DNA from: Bacteroidota bacterium
GTDB lineage: Bacteria; Bacteroidota; Bacteroidia; Bacteroidales; Prolixibacteraceae
Reading direction: 5' to 3'
DNA length: 18,073 nucleotides
NCBI GenBank assembly: GCA_030632865.1
Contig: DAOVTY010000024.1
Location: 1 to 18,073 of the forward strand
A program made the position numbers and the translations under genes. Below the pieces are notes generated by a model. It saw only the letters and a list, made by a program, of their open reading frames with translations, ran no database searches and was not told where the DNA came from. Positions 1 through 7,709 of the stretch are shown one piece after another (positions within the stretch are counted from its first letter, which is position 1; every line of letters starts with the position of its first letter).

Positions 1-882
1 ATTGATAACAACGGCAATGCAAAAGCAATTCCACTGAATATTTTAACCTATCACGAAATTGTAAACGACAATATTGACGATCTATATTTCACAGCAAGCT
101 ACTGTCCGTTGTGTAATTCGGCAATTGCTTTTAACCGTAAACTAAATTATAAAGGAGAAGATTATTTGCTTGATTTTGGTGTGTCGGGAATGTTACGAGG
201 CAGCAATTTGATTATGTGGGATAGGCAAACAGAAACCTGGTGGCAGCAATTTGTTGGTGATGGATTAGTAGGGAAACTAACCGGTGCAGAATTGGAAATG
301 CTACCGGCACAAATAATTTCGTTAGCCGATTTTATTGAAAATTTTCCAGAAGGGAAAGTTCTTTCTAAAAATACAGGTTTTGAAAAGCAACAAAAAAGAT
401 ATGGCACAAACGTTTATGAAGAGTACGATTCGAAACCTAACCCACGCCTATTTTTTGGAGAAATAGATTCGCGACTTCCGGCAATGGAACGTGTAATTGA
501 TATTCAATCTATGGGAGAATTTAAAATCTACCCACATTCAAAAGTTGCCGCAGAGAAAGTAATTAACGATGAATTTAATGGATTAAAATTAGTACTGTTT
601 TTCCAATCCGGAACTAATTCAATTCTCGATTCGAAAGATATTTCAACTGCAAAAGATATTGGTTCTATTACTGTTTTTGAGCGACAAGTTGGCACCCAAA
701 TTTTAACATTTAAAAAGAAAAATGATAATTTCAGAGATTACGAAACCGGCTCGACATGGACGATAACTGGTAAATGTATTAAAGGAAAATTGAAAGGCGA
801 AATTCTTATTCCGGTTCGTTACGGTAACCACTTTTCATTTTCGTGGTTTGCTTTTAATCCGGAGTGTGAGATTTATGAATAA
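1..882 (+). CDS. DUF3179 domain-containing protein (5' end missing)
   Basis: The reading frame is open from base 1, so the N-terminus lies upstream of the window; 293 codons are visible. The family hallmark YCPLCNSAIAFNR (visible residues about 34-46) is followed by a VSGMLRGSNLIMWDRQTE stretch and WWQQF, which is the conserved DUF3179 core. The paired cysteines in CPLC suggest a metal or redox site, but the family has no established reaction. The protein ends at a TAA at 880-882. Internal TTG or GTG codons near the hallmark motif could be mistaken for starts, but they would cut the conserved domain. The next gene is convergent, 58 bases away, and I see no clear terminator between them. Family assignment is firm; function is unknown. 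Confidence 0.9.
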   Translation: MDNNGNAKAIPLNILTYHEIVNDNIDDLYFTASYCPLCNSAIAFNRKLNYKGEDYLLDFGVSGMLRGSNLIMWDRQTETWWQQFVGDGLVGKLTGAELEMLPAQIISLADFIENFPEGKVLSKNTGFEKQQKRYGTNVYEEYDSKPNPRLFFGEIDSRLPAMERVIDIQSMGEFKIYPHSKVAAEKVINDEFNGLKLVLFFQSGTNSILDSKDISTAKDIGSITVFERQVGTQILTFKKKNDNFRDYETGSTWTITGKCIKGKLKGEILIPVRYGNHFSFSWFAFNPECEIYE

Positions 883-940
883 AAAGAACTCTTTAAAAAG
901 GAAAGTATTTATTCAATAAAACAAAATAGAGAAAAATTAA

Positions 941-2014
941 CTACAAATTACTTTTATTTTTGTTCGAACGTTTCTCCCAATTTTCGCGAGCAAGTTTTTG
1001 AAGATCTTCAACTTTGTCTGTTTCATCAACAATCTCTAATCCTAACAAGGTCTCAAATAAATCTTCCATAGTAACCAAACCAACCATCGAACCAAATTTA
1101 TCTGCAACCATGGCAAGATGTTGACGCTTTAAAATAAGTTTATCCATCAGTTTTGCAACTGTGTAATCATCTTCAACAAACATAATATCGCGTTTAATCT
1201 CTTGCACATTTTTAGAATGATTATCTTCAGCAAGATTCTCTAAAATTCCATCTTTCAAAATTAGGCCGGTAATATTATCAGGCTGGTTTTTAAAAACTGG
1301 AATTCGAGAATAAGCAAGTGGTTTATGTTCAGTGTAAACCTCGATCATTGTTAACTCCTCGTTAACAGATAGTACCACAGAGCGGGGAGTCATAATATCC
1401 CGAACTTTTAGTTTCTCTAAACGCAACAAATTTTGTATAATAGACTTTTCCTCAATGTCTATTGCACCACTTTTTAAGCCGGCATCTGCCATGGCTGCAA
1501 AATCTGCTCTACTAAAAATACTTCTATCTTTATCAGTTGTTATCCACCGTGTAATTTGCTGACTAGTCCAAACAAATGGAGCAAGAAGAATCATAAGAAT
1601 TCGTACTGATCGTACAGTAAAAGGTGTTAATTGTTTCCAGTAATTTGCACCTAAAGTTTTAGGTATTATTTCGGAAAGAATTAAAATTGCAATTGTCATT
1701 AATCCGGCAATCAGCGATTCGTACGAAATTTCTAAAAAATATAGATTTAGATAATGCGCACCAAACAACTTGCCTGCCTGCACGCCTACTCCAATTGCAC
1801 CAACTGTGTGTGCGAAAGTATTTAAAGTTAGTATTGCAGAAAGTGGCCTGTCTATGTCCTCTTTTAGTCTTTTAAGCAACCGTCCTATTTTAGGTTTCTC
1901 GGCTTGAAGACGACTAACATACATTGGCGAAATACTTAAAATAACGGCCTCCCAAATTGAACATAGAAATGAAAAAAGAATAGAAATTAAAAAGAATAGA
2001 ATTAATGTTGCCAT
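941..2014 (-). CDS. CNNM/CorB-type transmembrane protein with CBS pair (hemolysin-like)
   Basis: This is an inner-membrane protein of the CNNM (DUF21) family, which is linked to magnesium or other divalent cation transport. The N-terminal half (residues about 1-155) holds hydrophobic segments with the conserved EIIPKT motif at 115-120. A pair of CBS domains follows: the first from about 203 (RDIMTPRSVVLSV) to 265, the second from about 273 to 332 (ending VGLVTMEDLFETLLG). These normally bind adenine nucleotides and gate transport. The chain stops at 357 residues with a short charged tail, so the C-terminal CorC_HlyC domain of many bacterial members is absent. The start is an ATG. A CGAAAATA sequence at 2039-2046 reads TATTTTCG on the coding strand, one change from the TAnnTTTG -7 box, and could be its promoter. 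Substrate is not deducible. Confidence 0.88.
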   Translation of the reverse strand: MATLILFFLISILFSFLCSIWEAVILSISPMYVSRLQAEKPKIGRLLKRLKEDIDRPLSAILTLNTFAHTVGAIGVGVQAGKLFGAHYLNLYFLEISYESLIAGLMTIAILILSEIIPKTLGANYWKQLTPFTVRSVRILMILLAPFVWTSQQITRWITTDKDRSIFSRADFAAMADAGLKSGAIDIEEKSIIQNLLRLEKLKVRDIMTPRSVVLSVNEELTMIEVYTEHKPLAYSRIPVFKNQPDNITGLILKDGILENLAEDNHSKNVQEIKRDIMFVEDDYTVAKLMDKLILKRQHLAMVADKFGSMVGLVTMEDLFETLLGLEIVDETDKVEDLQKLARENWEKRSNKNKSNL

Positions 2015-2136
2015 AGTTTGCTTTTCAACAATATATTACGAAAATACGGAATTCAAGGATAACAAAAAAATTCTTAAAAATGGACTTTATTTTGTGCTAT
2101 AAAAAGAATATTTTAAAAATTACCGAAATTATTAAA

Positions 2137-2173
2137 GCCAATTTAACCAACATTTTTGGTTTTTTGAGTTGGC
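2137..2173. repeat. Nested imperfect hairpin in the 2015-2274 intergenic region
   Basis: An outer GCCAA/TTGGC pair (2137-2141 and 2169-2173) encloses a perfect AACCAA/TTGGTT stem (2145-2150 and 2156-2161) with a 5-base loop. The T run at 2160-2165 follows the inner stem on the plus strand, which resembles a terminator, yet both flanking genes run on the minus strand. It may be a weak structure in the leader of the CNNM gene or chance in AT-rich DNA. Apart from this and a possible -7 box, the 260-base intergenic region holds nothing I can identify. Confidence 0.25.
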
Positions 2174-2274
2174 AAGCGAAAGGAAAGATTATACATAAAT
2201 GGTATAAATTTCAGCGAAATACAAAGCAATAAGCATTTGAATTTATTGAATAGGTAAATAATAAAGTTTCCAAT

Positions 2275-2748
2275 TCAATTTTTGCTTAATTCTCCGTCCA
2301 AAACATCGCGAACCATTAAAAAATTATTTTCCAACCTCATCATATTTTCAATAAAGAAATTGTAAATATCAGGCCATTGATTTTGTCTATGAATATCAAC
2401 ATTTCCCAAAGTAGTGTAAATCCGGCATACTTCCTGCTTGCTGTCGGGTCGTTGATAATAGAACTCCCAGATTAACCCATCTTCAAAACCATCTTCAACA
2501 ACAACTTTATAACGCTCCAAAATTTCAAATGCTTCTAATCGTAGTTTTTCGCTGCGGTTATGAAGTTCTAAAATAACCTTTGCATCATTACGTCCAACAT
2601 CAAATCGCAAAGCAACTCCTTTAATTTTTGTTCTGTGCAAAATCCATTTTTTCTTTTTCAATTTTAAATCAGGATGAACTTCGCACCGCCTTTTAAAAAG
2701 TTGCCAAAAATCTGTCGTTAATTTTTTCTTCTCCTCTATGGAATACAT
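2275..2748 (-). CDS. DUF4268 domain-containing protein
   Basis: This 157-residue cytoplasmic protein has no signal peptide or membrane segment. It matches the DUF4268 family along its whole length: an N-terminal FWQLFKRRCEVHP-type helix, a central strand pair with GVALRFDVGRNDAKVILEL, and a C-terminal IYNFFIENMMRLENNF helix. Some DUF4268 domains are attached to restriction or nuclease proteins, but this stand-alone form has no known biochemical role and no catalytic motif that I can point to. The ATG start lies 74 bases from the divergently transcribed M23-like gene, so the two promoters share a short AT-rich region (2749-2822). Family assignment is good; function is unknown. Confidence 0.82.
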   Translation of the reverse strand: MYSIEEKKKLTTDFWQLFKRRCEVHPDLKLKKKKWILHRTKIKGVALRFDVGRNDAKVILELHNRSEKLRLEAFEILERYKVVVEDGFEDGLIWEFYYQRPDSKQEVCRIYTTLGNVDIHRQNQWPDIYNFFIENMMRLENNFLMVRDVLDGELSKN

Positions 2749-2822
2749 ATCTCAAATAAACGAAAAATCATAAATTAAACAAGTTTATTTTTACTTTTAG
2801 AAATAATTTGAAAACAATAATC

Positions 2823-3701
2823 ATGAATAAATTTATCATACTATTTTTTTTAGTTTTTATATTCATCGAAGTTCCTGCACAGCTAGTAGAAGTTAGGGCT
2901 GATTATAATAATGTTGGAGATTGTATTTTTAGTGCTATCAACAATGCAAAAACACCAATATTTTTGAATATCGACTTTGCCGATTTACAAAATACAACTT
3001 TTAACGAAACATTGCCGTACGTTAAAAAACTTGAGCGAGGGTTTAACAACCTGTTCACGTTAGAGCGTTATTTAGATGCAGATGAACCACGCTTTAATTA
3101 TAATATAAAAACTTTCCGATCTGATCCAGCATCAATAATAAATCTTGATTTCCCGTATTTAATTCCTTTCGAACCAGGGACAAAAGCAAAAGCAAAAGAG
3201 GTAAAAAGTATTGAAGGTTTTTGGGGTAACAAAGAGCTAAAATCGTGGATAGCAATTGGATTTAATACCAAACCCGGAGATAAAATTTATGCAAGCCGAC
3301 TAGGAACTATTGTTGAAATAGCCAAGCAGGTTAAAAAAGAAGAAGAGTCGTTAACTTGGTACAACACATGGACCAATTCAATTACACTTTTACAGCCCGA
3401 CGGAACTTTAATTTGCTATCGGAATGTAGTTAGTAAAACACTGGAATTGAATCAGAAAATTTATGCAGGTCAACTTTTAGGAGAAATTGCTCCCTCAGCA
3501 AATATTTTAAAAATGGTAATATATCAAAATAGTTTAGCCAGCGATGATTTGCGTTTTATTATTCCTCTGTTTGTAGTTGGCGAAAACGAATTTGAAATTG
3601 TAAATATTGCAAAAGAGTATATTGTTATTCATCCAAATACGGTGCGGGGTTTGGAGATGAGCAAAAAAGAGAAACGAAAAATATTGGGTATTAAAAAATA
3701 G
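2823..3701 (+). CDS. Secreted M23 (LytM)-fold protein lacking zinc ligands
   Basis: A signal peptide (MNKFIILFFLVFIFIEVPAQ, residues 1-20) precedes an N-terminal beta-rich region with the FNNLFTLER pattern seen in Bacteroidota M23 peptidases. A C-terminal region, about 108-235, follows the M23 layout: LPF-like start (LIPFEP), AIGFNTKPGDKIYASRLGTI, then ITLLQPDGTLICY, then LNQKIYAGQLLGEI. The zinc ligands are gone. AIDF has become AIGF (about residues 144-147), and the HLHF position reads ILKMVI (about 228-233), so peptidoglycan hydrolysis is unlikely. A regulatory or scaffold role, like that of other LytM pseudo-enzymes, is inference. I chose ATG 2823 over an in-frame TTG at 2808 because the signal peptide then starts cleanly. 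A TACTTTTA sequence at 2792-2799 may be the -7 box. Confidence 0.75.
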   Translation: MNKFIILFFLVFIFIEVPAQLVEVRADYNNVGDCIFSAINNAKTPIFLNIDFADLQNTTFNETLPYVKKLERGFNNLFTLERYLDADEPRFNYNIKTFRSDPASIINLDFPYLIPFEPGTKAKAKEVKSIEGFWGNKELKSWIAIGFNTKPGDKIYASRLGTIVEIAKQVKKEEESLTWYNTWTNSITLLQPDGTLICYRNVVSKTLELNQKIYAGQLLGEIAPSANILKMVIYQNSLASDDLRFIIPLFVVGENEFEIVNIAKEYIVIHPNTVRGLEMSKKEKRKILGIKK

Positions 3702-3793
3702 TGTTTAGAAGATTCGCGCGCTCCCTAGAATAGTTTTTTTCTTTTCAACAAAGAAGGATGCCATATAGAAGAAATAGATAGAATCCATTTTGC

Positions 3794-3826
3794 AAAAAAA
3801 AGGCATCCACTTAATATGTAGATGCC
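3794..3826 (-). terminator. Intrinsic terminator of the Gfo/Idh/MocA gene
   Basis: Read on the minus strand, GGCATCTAC (3826-3818) pairs with GTGGATGCC (3810-3802), a 9-bp stem including one T-G pair and a 7-base loop, followed directly by eight T (3801-3794). It lies 25 bases past the stop codon of the minus-strand oxidoreductase gene. The plus-strand side is also T-rich (ATCATTTTCTCATTT), so it may serve the opposing M23-like gene less efficiently. Confidence 0.72.
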
Positions 3827-3850
3827 ATCATTTTCTCATTTATATCTTTT

Positions 3851-5200
3851 TCAAATTTCTTCGCCATATTTCCATCCTTCGCGAACCGGTTCTTTTATAT
3901 ATTTATCAAACTCGGGATGATTGGTAACTTTCATGTTTTTTGCATCATATTCAATACGGGTATTAAATCGTTGCGATAAAACGCCCACAGCGGCCATTTC
4001 TGTTAATTCGGCCGAGTAATTAAAGTTAGAGCCAGGCATTGGTCCATCATCTTTTATAGCATCTAAAAACTCTTTTATTGGTCCGTCATCAACCCTTGGA
4101 ATGTATGCCTCGGGCATTTCGTTGGCTACCCAATTTTCCCATTCATCTTTAGGCATCGTTAATTGAGCATTATTTGGACGACCGCCTGTAATAATATTTT
4201 GTTTCTCGCCAATCATTATCATTCCCGAACCAGGGAGTTCATCTAATTTCCAATCCGGACGAATTTCTGGTTTTAATCCACCTTCGTACCATTTTAAAGT
4301 TGCTGCAGGTTTGCTTCCTCTTTTAGGAAATTCAAAACGTATAATAGACTGATCAGGTAAAAATCCTGCCGGAGCTCCTGAGTTAGATTCTGTTTCAACA
4401 ACATTTGGCATTCCTAGTTCCAACGACCAGAATGGGGCATCTAAAGTGTGGCAAGCCCAGTCTCCTAATTCTCCATTTCCAAAATCGTAAAAACCACGCC
4501 ATGATTTTGGCACATAATAATGACTGTACGGGCGTTCGGCTGCAGGTCCAAGCCATAAATCCCAATCGAGTGTTTCAGGTATATTTTCGCCAACTGGAGG
4601 AAACTGTTCGGGTTTATTAAAGTATTTTCCAGGACCAAAATTTGGACCATTAAACCATGCAATTATCTCTTTTACTTCTCCAATAATCCCAGCATCGTAC
4701 CACTCTTTTATACGGCGAATTCCATCGGTGGCATGTCCTTGGTTTCCCATCTGCGTAATAACACCATAATAACTGGCCGCCTTTTTAAGTGTACGTAACT
4801 GCCAAATATTATGCGCCAACGGCTTTTCAACAAAAACATGTTTACCCAATTGCATAGCTGCCATAGTTGCCGGAAAATGAGAATGATCGGGCACCGAAAT
4901 TAAAACAGCATCAATTTGGTTAGCCATTTCATCAAACATTTTCCTGTAATCTGTATAATGTTTTGCATTTGGGTAGGCCAAAAATCCATCTTTTGCACGC
5001 ACTTTATCGACATCGCAAAGTGCTACAACATTTTCGTTGGCAACACCTTTCAGGTTTACTCCTCCCCTGCCACCAACACCAATAATCGCAATATTGATTT
5101 TTTTATTGGGTGAGCAACTAATTAAATTTGGAATTAAAACAGCACCAGTTGTAACTGCAGAAGCAGATCGTAAAAAATTTCTTCTTGAAATAGAATTCAT
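3851..5200 (-). CDS. Gfo/Idh/MocA-family oxidoreductase, Tat-exported lipoprotein
   Basis: An NAD(P)-dependent sugar oxidoreductase-type protein. The N-terminus carries a twin-arginine motif (SRRNFLR, R6-R7) and a lipobox ending in LISC (Cys29), so it should be exported folded by Tat, probably with bound cofactor, and lipid-anchored. The Rossmann motif GVGGRGG is at 41-47, an aspartate follows the second strand (CDVD, 62-65), and the catalytic EKP motif is at 125-127 (VEKPLAH). The C-terminal domain includes WRGFYDFGNGELGDWACH, typical of secreted Bacteroidota/Planctomycetota members. The 449-residue length fits. It lies downstream of the galactanase gene with a 99-base gap that contains its own -7 box. 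The substrate is unknown; some relatives act on glycans, including glycoside cleavage by an NAD-dependent route. Confidence 0.9.
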   Translation of the reverse strand: MNSISRRNFLRSASAVTTGAVLIPNLISCSPNKKINIAIIGVGGRGGVNLKGVANENVVALCDVDKVRAKDGFLAYPNAKHYTDYRKMFDEMANQIDAVLISVPDHSHFPATMAAMQLGKHVFVEKPLAHNIWQLRTLKKAASYYGVITQMGNQGHATDGIRRIKEWYDAGIIGEVKEIIAWFNGPNFGPGKYFNKPEQFPPVGENIPETLDWDLWLGPAAERPYSHYYVPKSWRGFYDFGNGELGDWACHTLDAPFWSLELGMPNVVETESNSGAPAGFLPDQSIIRFEFPKRGSKPAATLKWYEGGLKPEIRPDWKLDELPGSGMIMIGEKQNIITGGRPNNAQLTMPKDEWENWVANEMPEAYIPRVDDGPIKEFLDAIKDDGPMPGSNFNYSAELTEMAAVGVLSQRFNTRIEYDAKNMKVTNHPEFDKYIKEPVREGWKYGEEI

Positions 5201-5231
5201 TTAATATAGATTATTTGGTTTAGACTGAATA

Positions 5232-5239
5232 CAAATATA
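5232..5239 (-). promoter_or_regulatory. Bacteroidota -7 box for the oxidoreductase gene
   Basis: The minus strand reads TATATTTG, an exact TAnnTTTG match, 32 bases before the ATG at 5200. I see no good -33 TTTG at the usual spacing, so the promoter call rests on the -7 box and its position. Confidence 0.4.
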
Positions 5240-5299
5240 ATCCGATTTTGGTTTGATGCTAAGAAATAAAATACTTTTTTCTAAATAATTAAATGTGTA

Positions 5300-6403
5300 T
5301 CAATTATTTGCAACATCCTTCCACGCCGAAATCCCCATAAATGCATCGCCATTTTCGCCAAATAAACTTCTACCCAAATAATTTATTTTCGTTTTTGGTA
5401 TTTCCAAAGCATCGGGTTTCCAATAAAATAGTGTTTTTACACGGGTGTTTTGTTTTAATGTCCGAGCTAATTCCACCAAGAAATCATATTGCCCCTGTTC
5501 TGTTGGAGGGAAGGGCGGCTCAATGCCTTTCCATGGAGTTGGTTCAGGGTACCAGTTCTTCGAATAGTATGCAGTTTCGACAATAGAAAAATCCTTATAA
5601 AACTTTCTGGATAGATACAAAATATTTGCTTCCAGCTCAATAAATGTTCCATGCCACCACGGATAGTAGCTCAACCCAATAACATCAAAATCAACGTCAC
5701 GATCAATAATATTTTTGTAAAATTTATAAGATGCATTAACGTCTCCACCATTTGCAGCATGAATCATTATTGATATTCCATCACCATTACTTGCGTCTTT
5801 TACACCTCGAATACCGGTTTGTAATAATGTCGATAAATTATCCCAATTAGTAATGTTTGGGTCAATCCATAGTTTGCCGTGCGGCCACATCATACCATTA
5901 TTTATTTCGTTACCAATTTGTACCATGTCGGGTAGCACACCTGCATTGTCCATCGCTTCAATTACTTTCCGTGTATAATTATAAAGGCTATCTTGAACTA
6001 ATTCGAACGATAAATTTTGCCATGCCACTGGAATATCCTGATGACCAGGATCTGCCCAATTATCAGAATAATGTAAATTCAACAAAATTTTAAACCCAAA
6101 CTTTTTAGCTTTTTGAGCCAGTTTTATAGTATAATTTAAATCGTTACAAACCGGGCCAATCATATTTGGAGTATGAAAAATACGAAGCCTAGCCCAGCTA
6201 TAACCATTATCGCCAAAAATCTCGAGCCCCTCTTTTACTATGCCGTCAACTTTATACAATCCACCAGCGTCTTCCATTTTTTTCATAATGGAAAAGTCTC
6301 CTCCAAATTCCAATACAGATAATTCCGGCTCAATATTACTATCACTTATTGAACACGAAAACATAAGGGGTATCAAAAATAAAAAATAACAAGTAAATTT
6401 CAC
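5300..6403 (-). CDS. GH53 endo-beta-1,4-galactanase, lipoprotein
   Basis: This enzyme family cleaves beta-1,4-galactan, the backbone of type I arabinogalactan and pectin side chains. A signal peptide ends in MFSC (Cys17), predicting a lipoprotein, probably on the outer membrane. Family motifs are clear: WARLRIF (70-76), NLHYSDNWADPGHQDIPVAW (109-128), and VQIGNEINNG with the acid/base Glu166. VIGLSYYPWWHGT (241-253) and the nucleophile Glu276 in SIVETAYY complete the TIM barrel. At 367 residues it is full length. The start is GTG (6401-6403): no in-frame ATG lies between it and an upstream stop, and the signal peptide begins here. An eight-T run (plus strand 6410-6417) lies in the leader. No SusC/SusD genes are adjacent. 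Confidence 0.93.
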   Translation of the reverse strand: MKFTCYFLFLIPLMFSCSISDSNIEPELSVLEFGGDFSIMKKMEDAGGLYKVDGIVKEGLEIFGDNGYSWARLRIFHTPNMIGPVCNDLNYTIKLAQKAKKFGFKILLNLHYSDNWADPGHQDIPVAWQNLSFELVQDSLYNYTRKVIEAMDNAGVLPDMVQIGNEINNGMMWPHGKLWIDPNITNWDNLSTLLQTGIRGVKDASNGDGISIMIHAANGGDVNASYKFYKNIIDRDVDFDVIGLSYYPWWHGTFIELEANILYLSRKFYKDFSIVETAYYSKNWYPEPTPWKGIEPPFPPTEQGQYDFLVELARTLKQNTRVKTLFYWKPDALEIPKTKINYLGRSLFGENGDAFMGISAWKDVANN

Positions 6404-6518
6404 GTCCTGTTTTTTTTGAAAGATAATAAAAACGTGCTAATTATGAATAGTATATCGCTTATAGATTAGAAGTTGTTTAAAGTAAAATGTTACATTTACT
6501 TTTTAATAGATCAATTTT

Positions 6519-7703
6519 ATGCCTAATAAAAACCGAATTTTGACCATCGACGTGATGCGTGGATTAACCCTATTTTTAATGCTATTTGTAAACGATTTAT
6601 ATGTTCCAAGTGTTCCAGAGTGGTTAACTCACAAGGCTGCAGATTTTGATGGAATGGGATTAGCCGACTGGGTTTTCCCCGGTTTTTTATTTATGGTTGG
6701 GTTGGCAGTTCCGTATGCAATACAAAGCCGCTTAAAAAAAGGAGATTCCACTTTTAAACTTACAACTCATATAATTATCAGAACGGTTAGTTTGCTACTA
6801 ATAGGTATTTTAATGCTGAATGTTTCTCGTGTAAACTCTGAATTAACAGGGATGCACAAATATCTCTGGGCTATTTTAGTCTATATTTCGATTTTTCTAA
6901 TTTGGAATGAATATGGAAAATTGAAACGTAATTACGTAGTTATTTTAAAAGGAGCAGGTTTTGTGGGGCTACTAATATTAATTGCAATTTTTAAAGGCGG
7001 CACTCTAGAAGAAACTACCTGGTTACAAACTGGTTGGTGGGGAATTCTCGGTATAATTGGCTGGGGATATCTGGTTGCATCAACAACATATTTAATAGTA
7101 AAAGACAGTTTAATTAAAACAGGAATCGTTTGGCTATTTTTTATTTTATTAAATGTATTATCACAACTGGGAATGTTAAGTTTTATCGATTTCTTAAAAC
7201 CTGCATTTGGAGTTATAATTGCCGGAAATACTCCTTCAATAGTTTTAGCCGGGTTATTTTTCAGTCTCATTCTCAGGAAATACAGTGCAAAAAACCTTCT
7301 TCAATTTGTAACTATTGGAGTGGTTTTAGGGCTTCTAACTTTAGGTTCAGGATTTGTATTACGAAATTGGTTTATAATTTCAAAGAATATGGGTACACCC
7401 AGTTGGTCAATGATTTGTAACGGAATTAGTATTTTAATTTTTGTAACTCTTTACGTTATAATCGATATTTTTGGGCGAAAAAAATGGACTGTTATTTTTA
7501 AACCTGCCGGACAAAATTCGCTCACAACTTACCTTGCACCTGATATTTTATATTATACAATTTGGGTATCTGGTTTTTCAATTCTCTTTTATAAACAGTC
7601 GGAACATGCAATAATTGTTGTTTTGGGCTCAATAGTATGGGCATTGTTAATGATTGGGTTTGCTGCCTTATTATCTAAAATTGGTATTCGGTTAAAATTG
7701 TAA
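6519..7703 (+). CDS. DUF5009/HGSNAT-like membrane acyltransferase (COG4299)
   Basis: This polytopic membrane protein of about ten hydrophobic segments is related to heparan-alpha-glucosaminide N-acetyltransferase and bacterial NagX-type proteins. The N-terminus RILTIDVMRGLTLFLMLFVN and the following THKAADFDGMGLADWVFPGFLF (37-58) are diagnostic. His38 aligns with the histidine proposed as the acetyl carrier in HGSNAT (alignment by eye). Family members are thought to move acetyl groups from acetyl-CoA across the membrane onto sugars, but most bacterial substrates are unproven. It is divergent from the galactanase gene (115-base gap) and convergent with the PIG-L deacetylase gene, only 6 bases away. 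A TACTTTTT at 6497-6504 with TTG at 6473-6475 (21-base spacer) is a weak promoter candidate. The family is firm; the sugar substrate is inferred. Confidence 0.87.
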   Translation: MPNKNRILTIDVMRGLTLFLMLFVNDLYVPSVPEWLTHKAADFDGMGLADWVFPGFLFMVGLAVPYAIQSRLKKGDSTFKLTTHIIIRTVSLLLIGILMLNVSRVNSELTGMHKYLWAILVYISIFLIWNEYGKLKRNYVVILKGAGFVGLLILIAIFKGGTLEETTWLQTGWWGILGIIGWGYLVASTTYLIVKDSLIKTGIVWLFFILLNVLSQLGMLSFIDFLKPAFGVIIAGNTPSIVLAGLFFSLILRKYSAKNLLQFVTIGVVLGLLTLGSGFVLRNWFIISKNMGTPSWSMICNGISILIFVTLYVIIDIFGRKKWTVIFKPAGQNSLTTYLAPDILYYTIWVSGFSILFYKQSEHAIIVVLGSIVWALLMIGFAALLSKIGIRLKL

Positions 7704-7709
7704 TTAATA

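Noticed and set aside
3181..3200. AAAAGC hexamer microrepeat
   Set aside because: It lies inside the M23-like gene and simply encodes a Lys-Ala-Lys stretch; only about three units.
3756..3808. GGATGCC (3756-3762) complementary to GGCATCC (3802-3808), a possible alternative to the terminator stem
   Set aside because: Only 7 bp over a long loop in a region downstream of both convergent genes, where an attenuator would have nothing to control.
5283..5309. Perfect AAATAATT/AATTATTT inverted repeat around the galactanase stop codon
   Set aside because: All A/T stem with an 11-base loop and no T run after it on the minus strand; not a convincing terminator.
6932..7270. A 112-codon open frame antisense to the DUF5009 gene
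   Set aside because: Composition follows the hydrophobic sense gene; no family resemblance and it lies wholly inside a well-supported gene.
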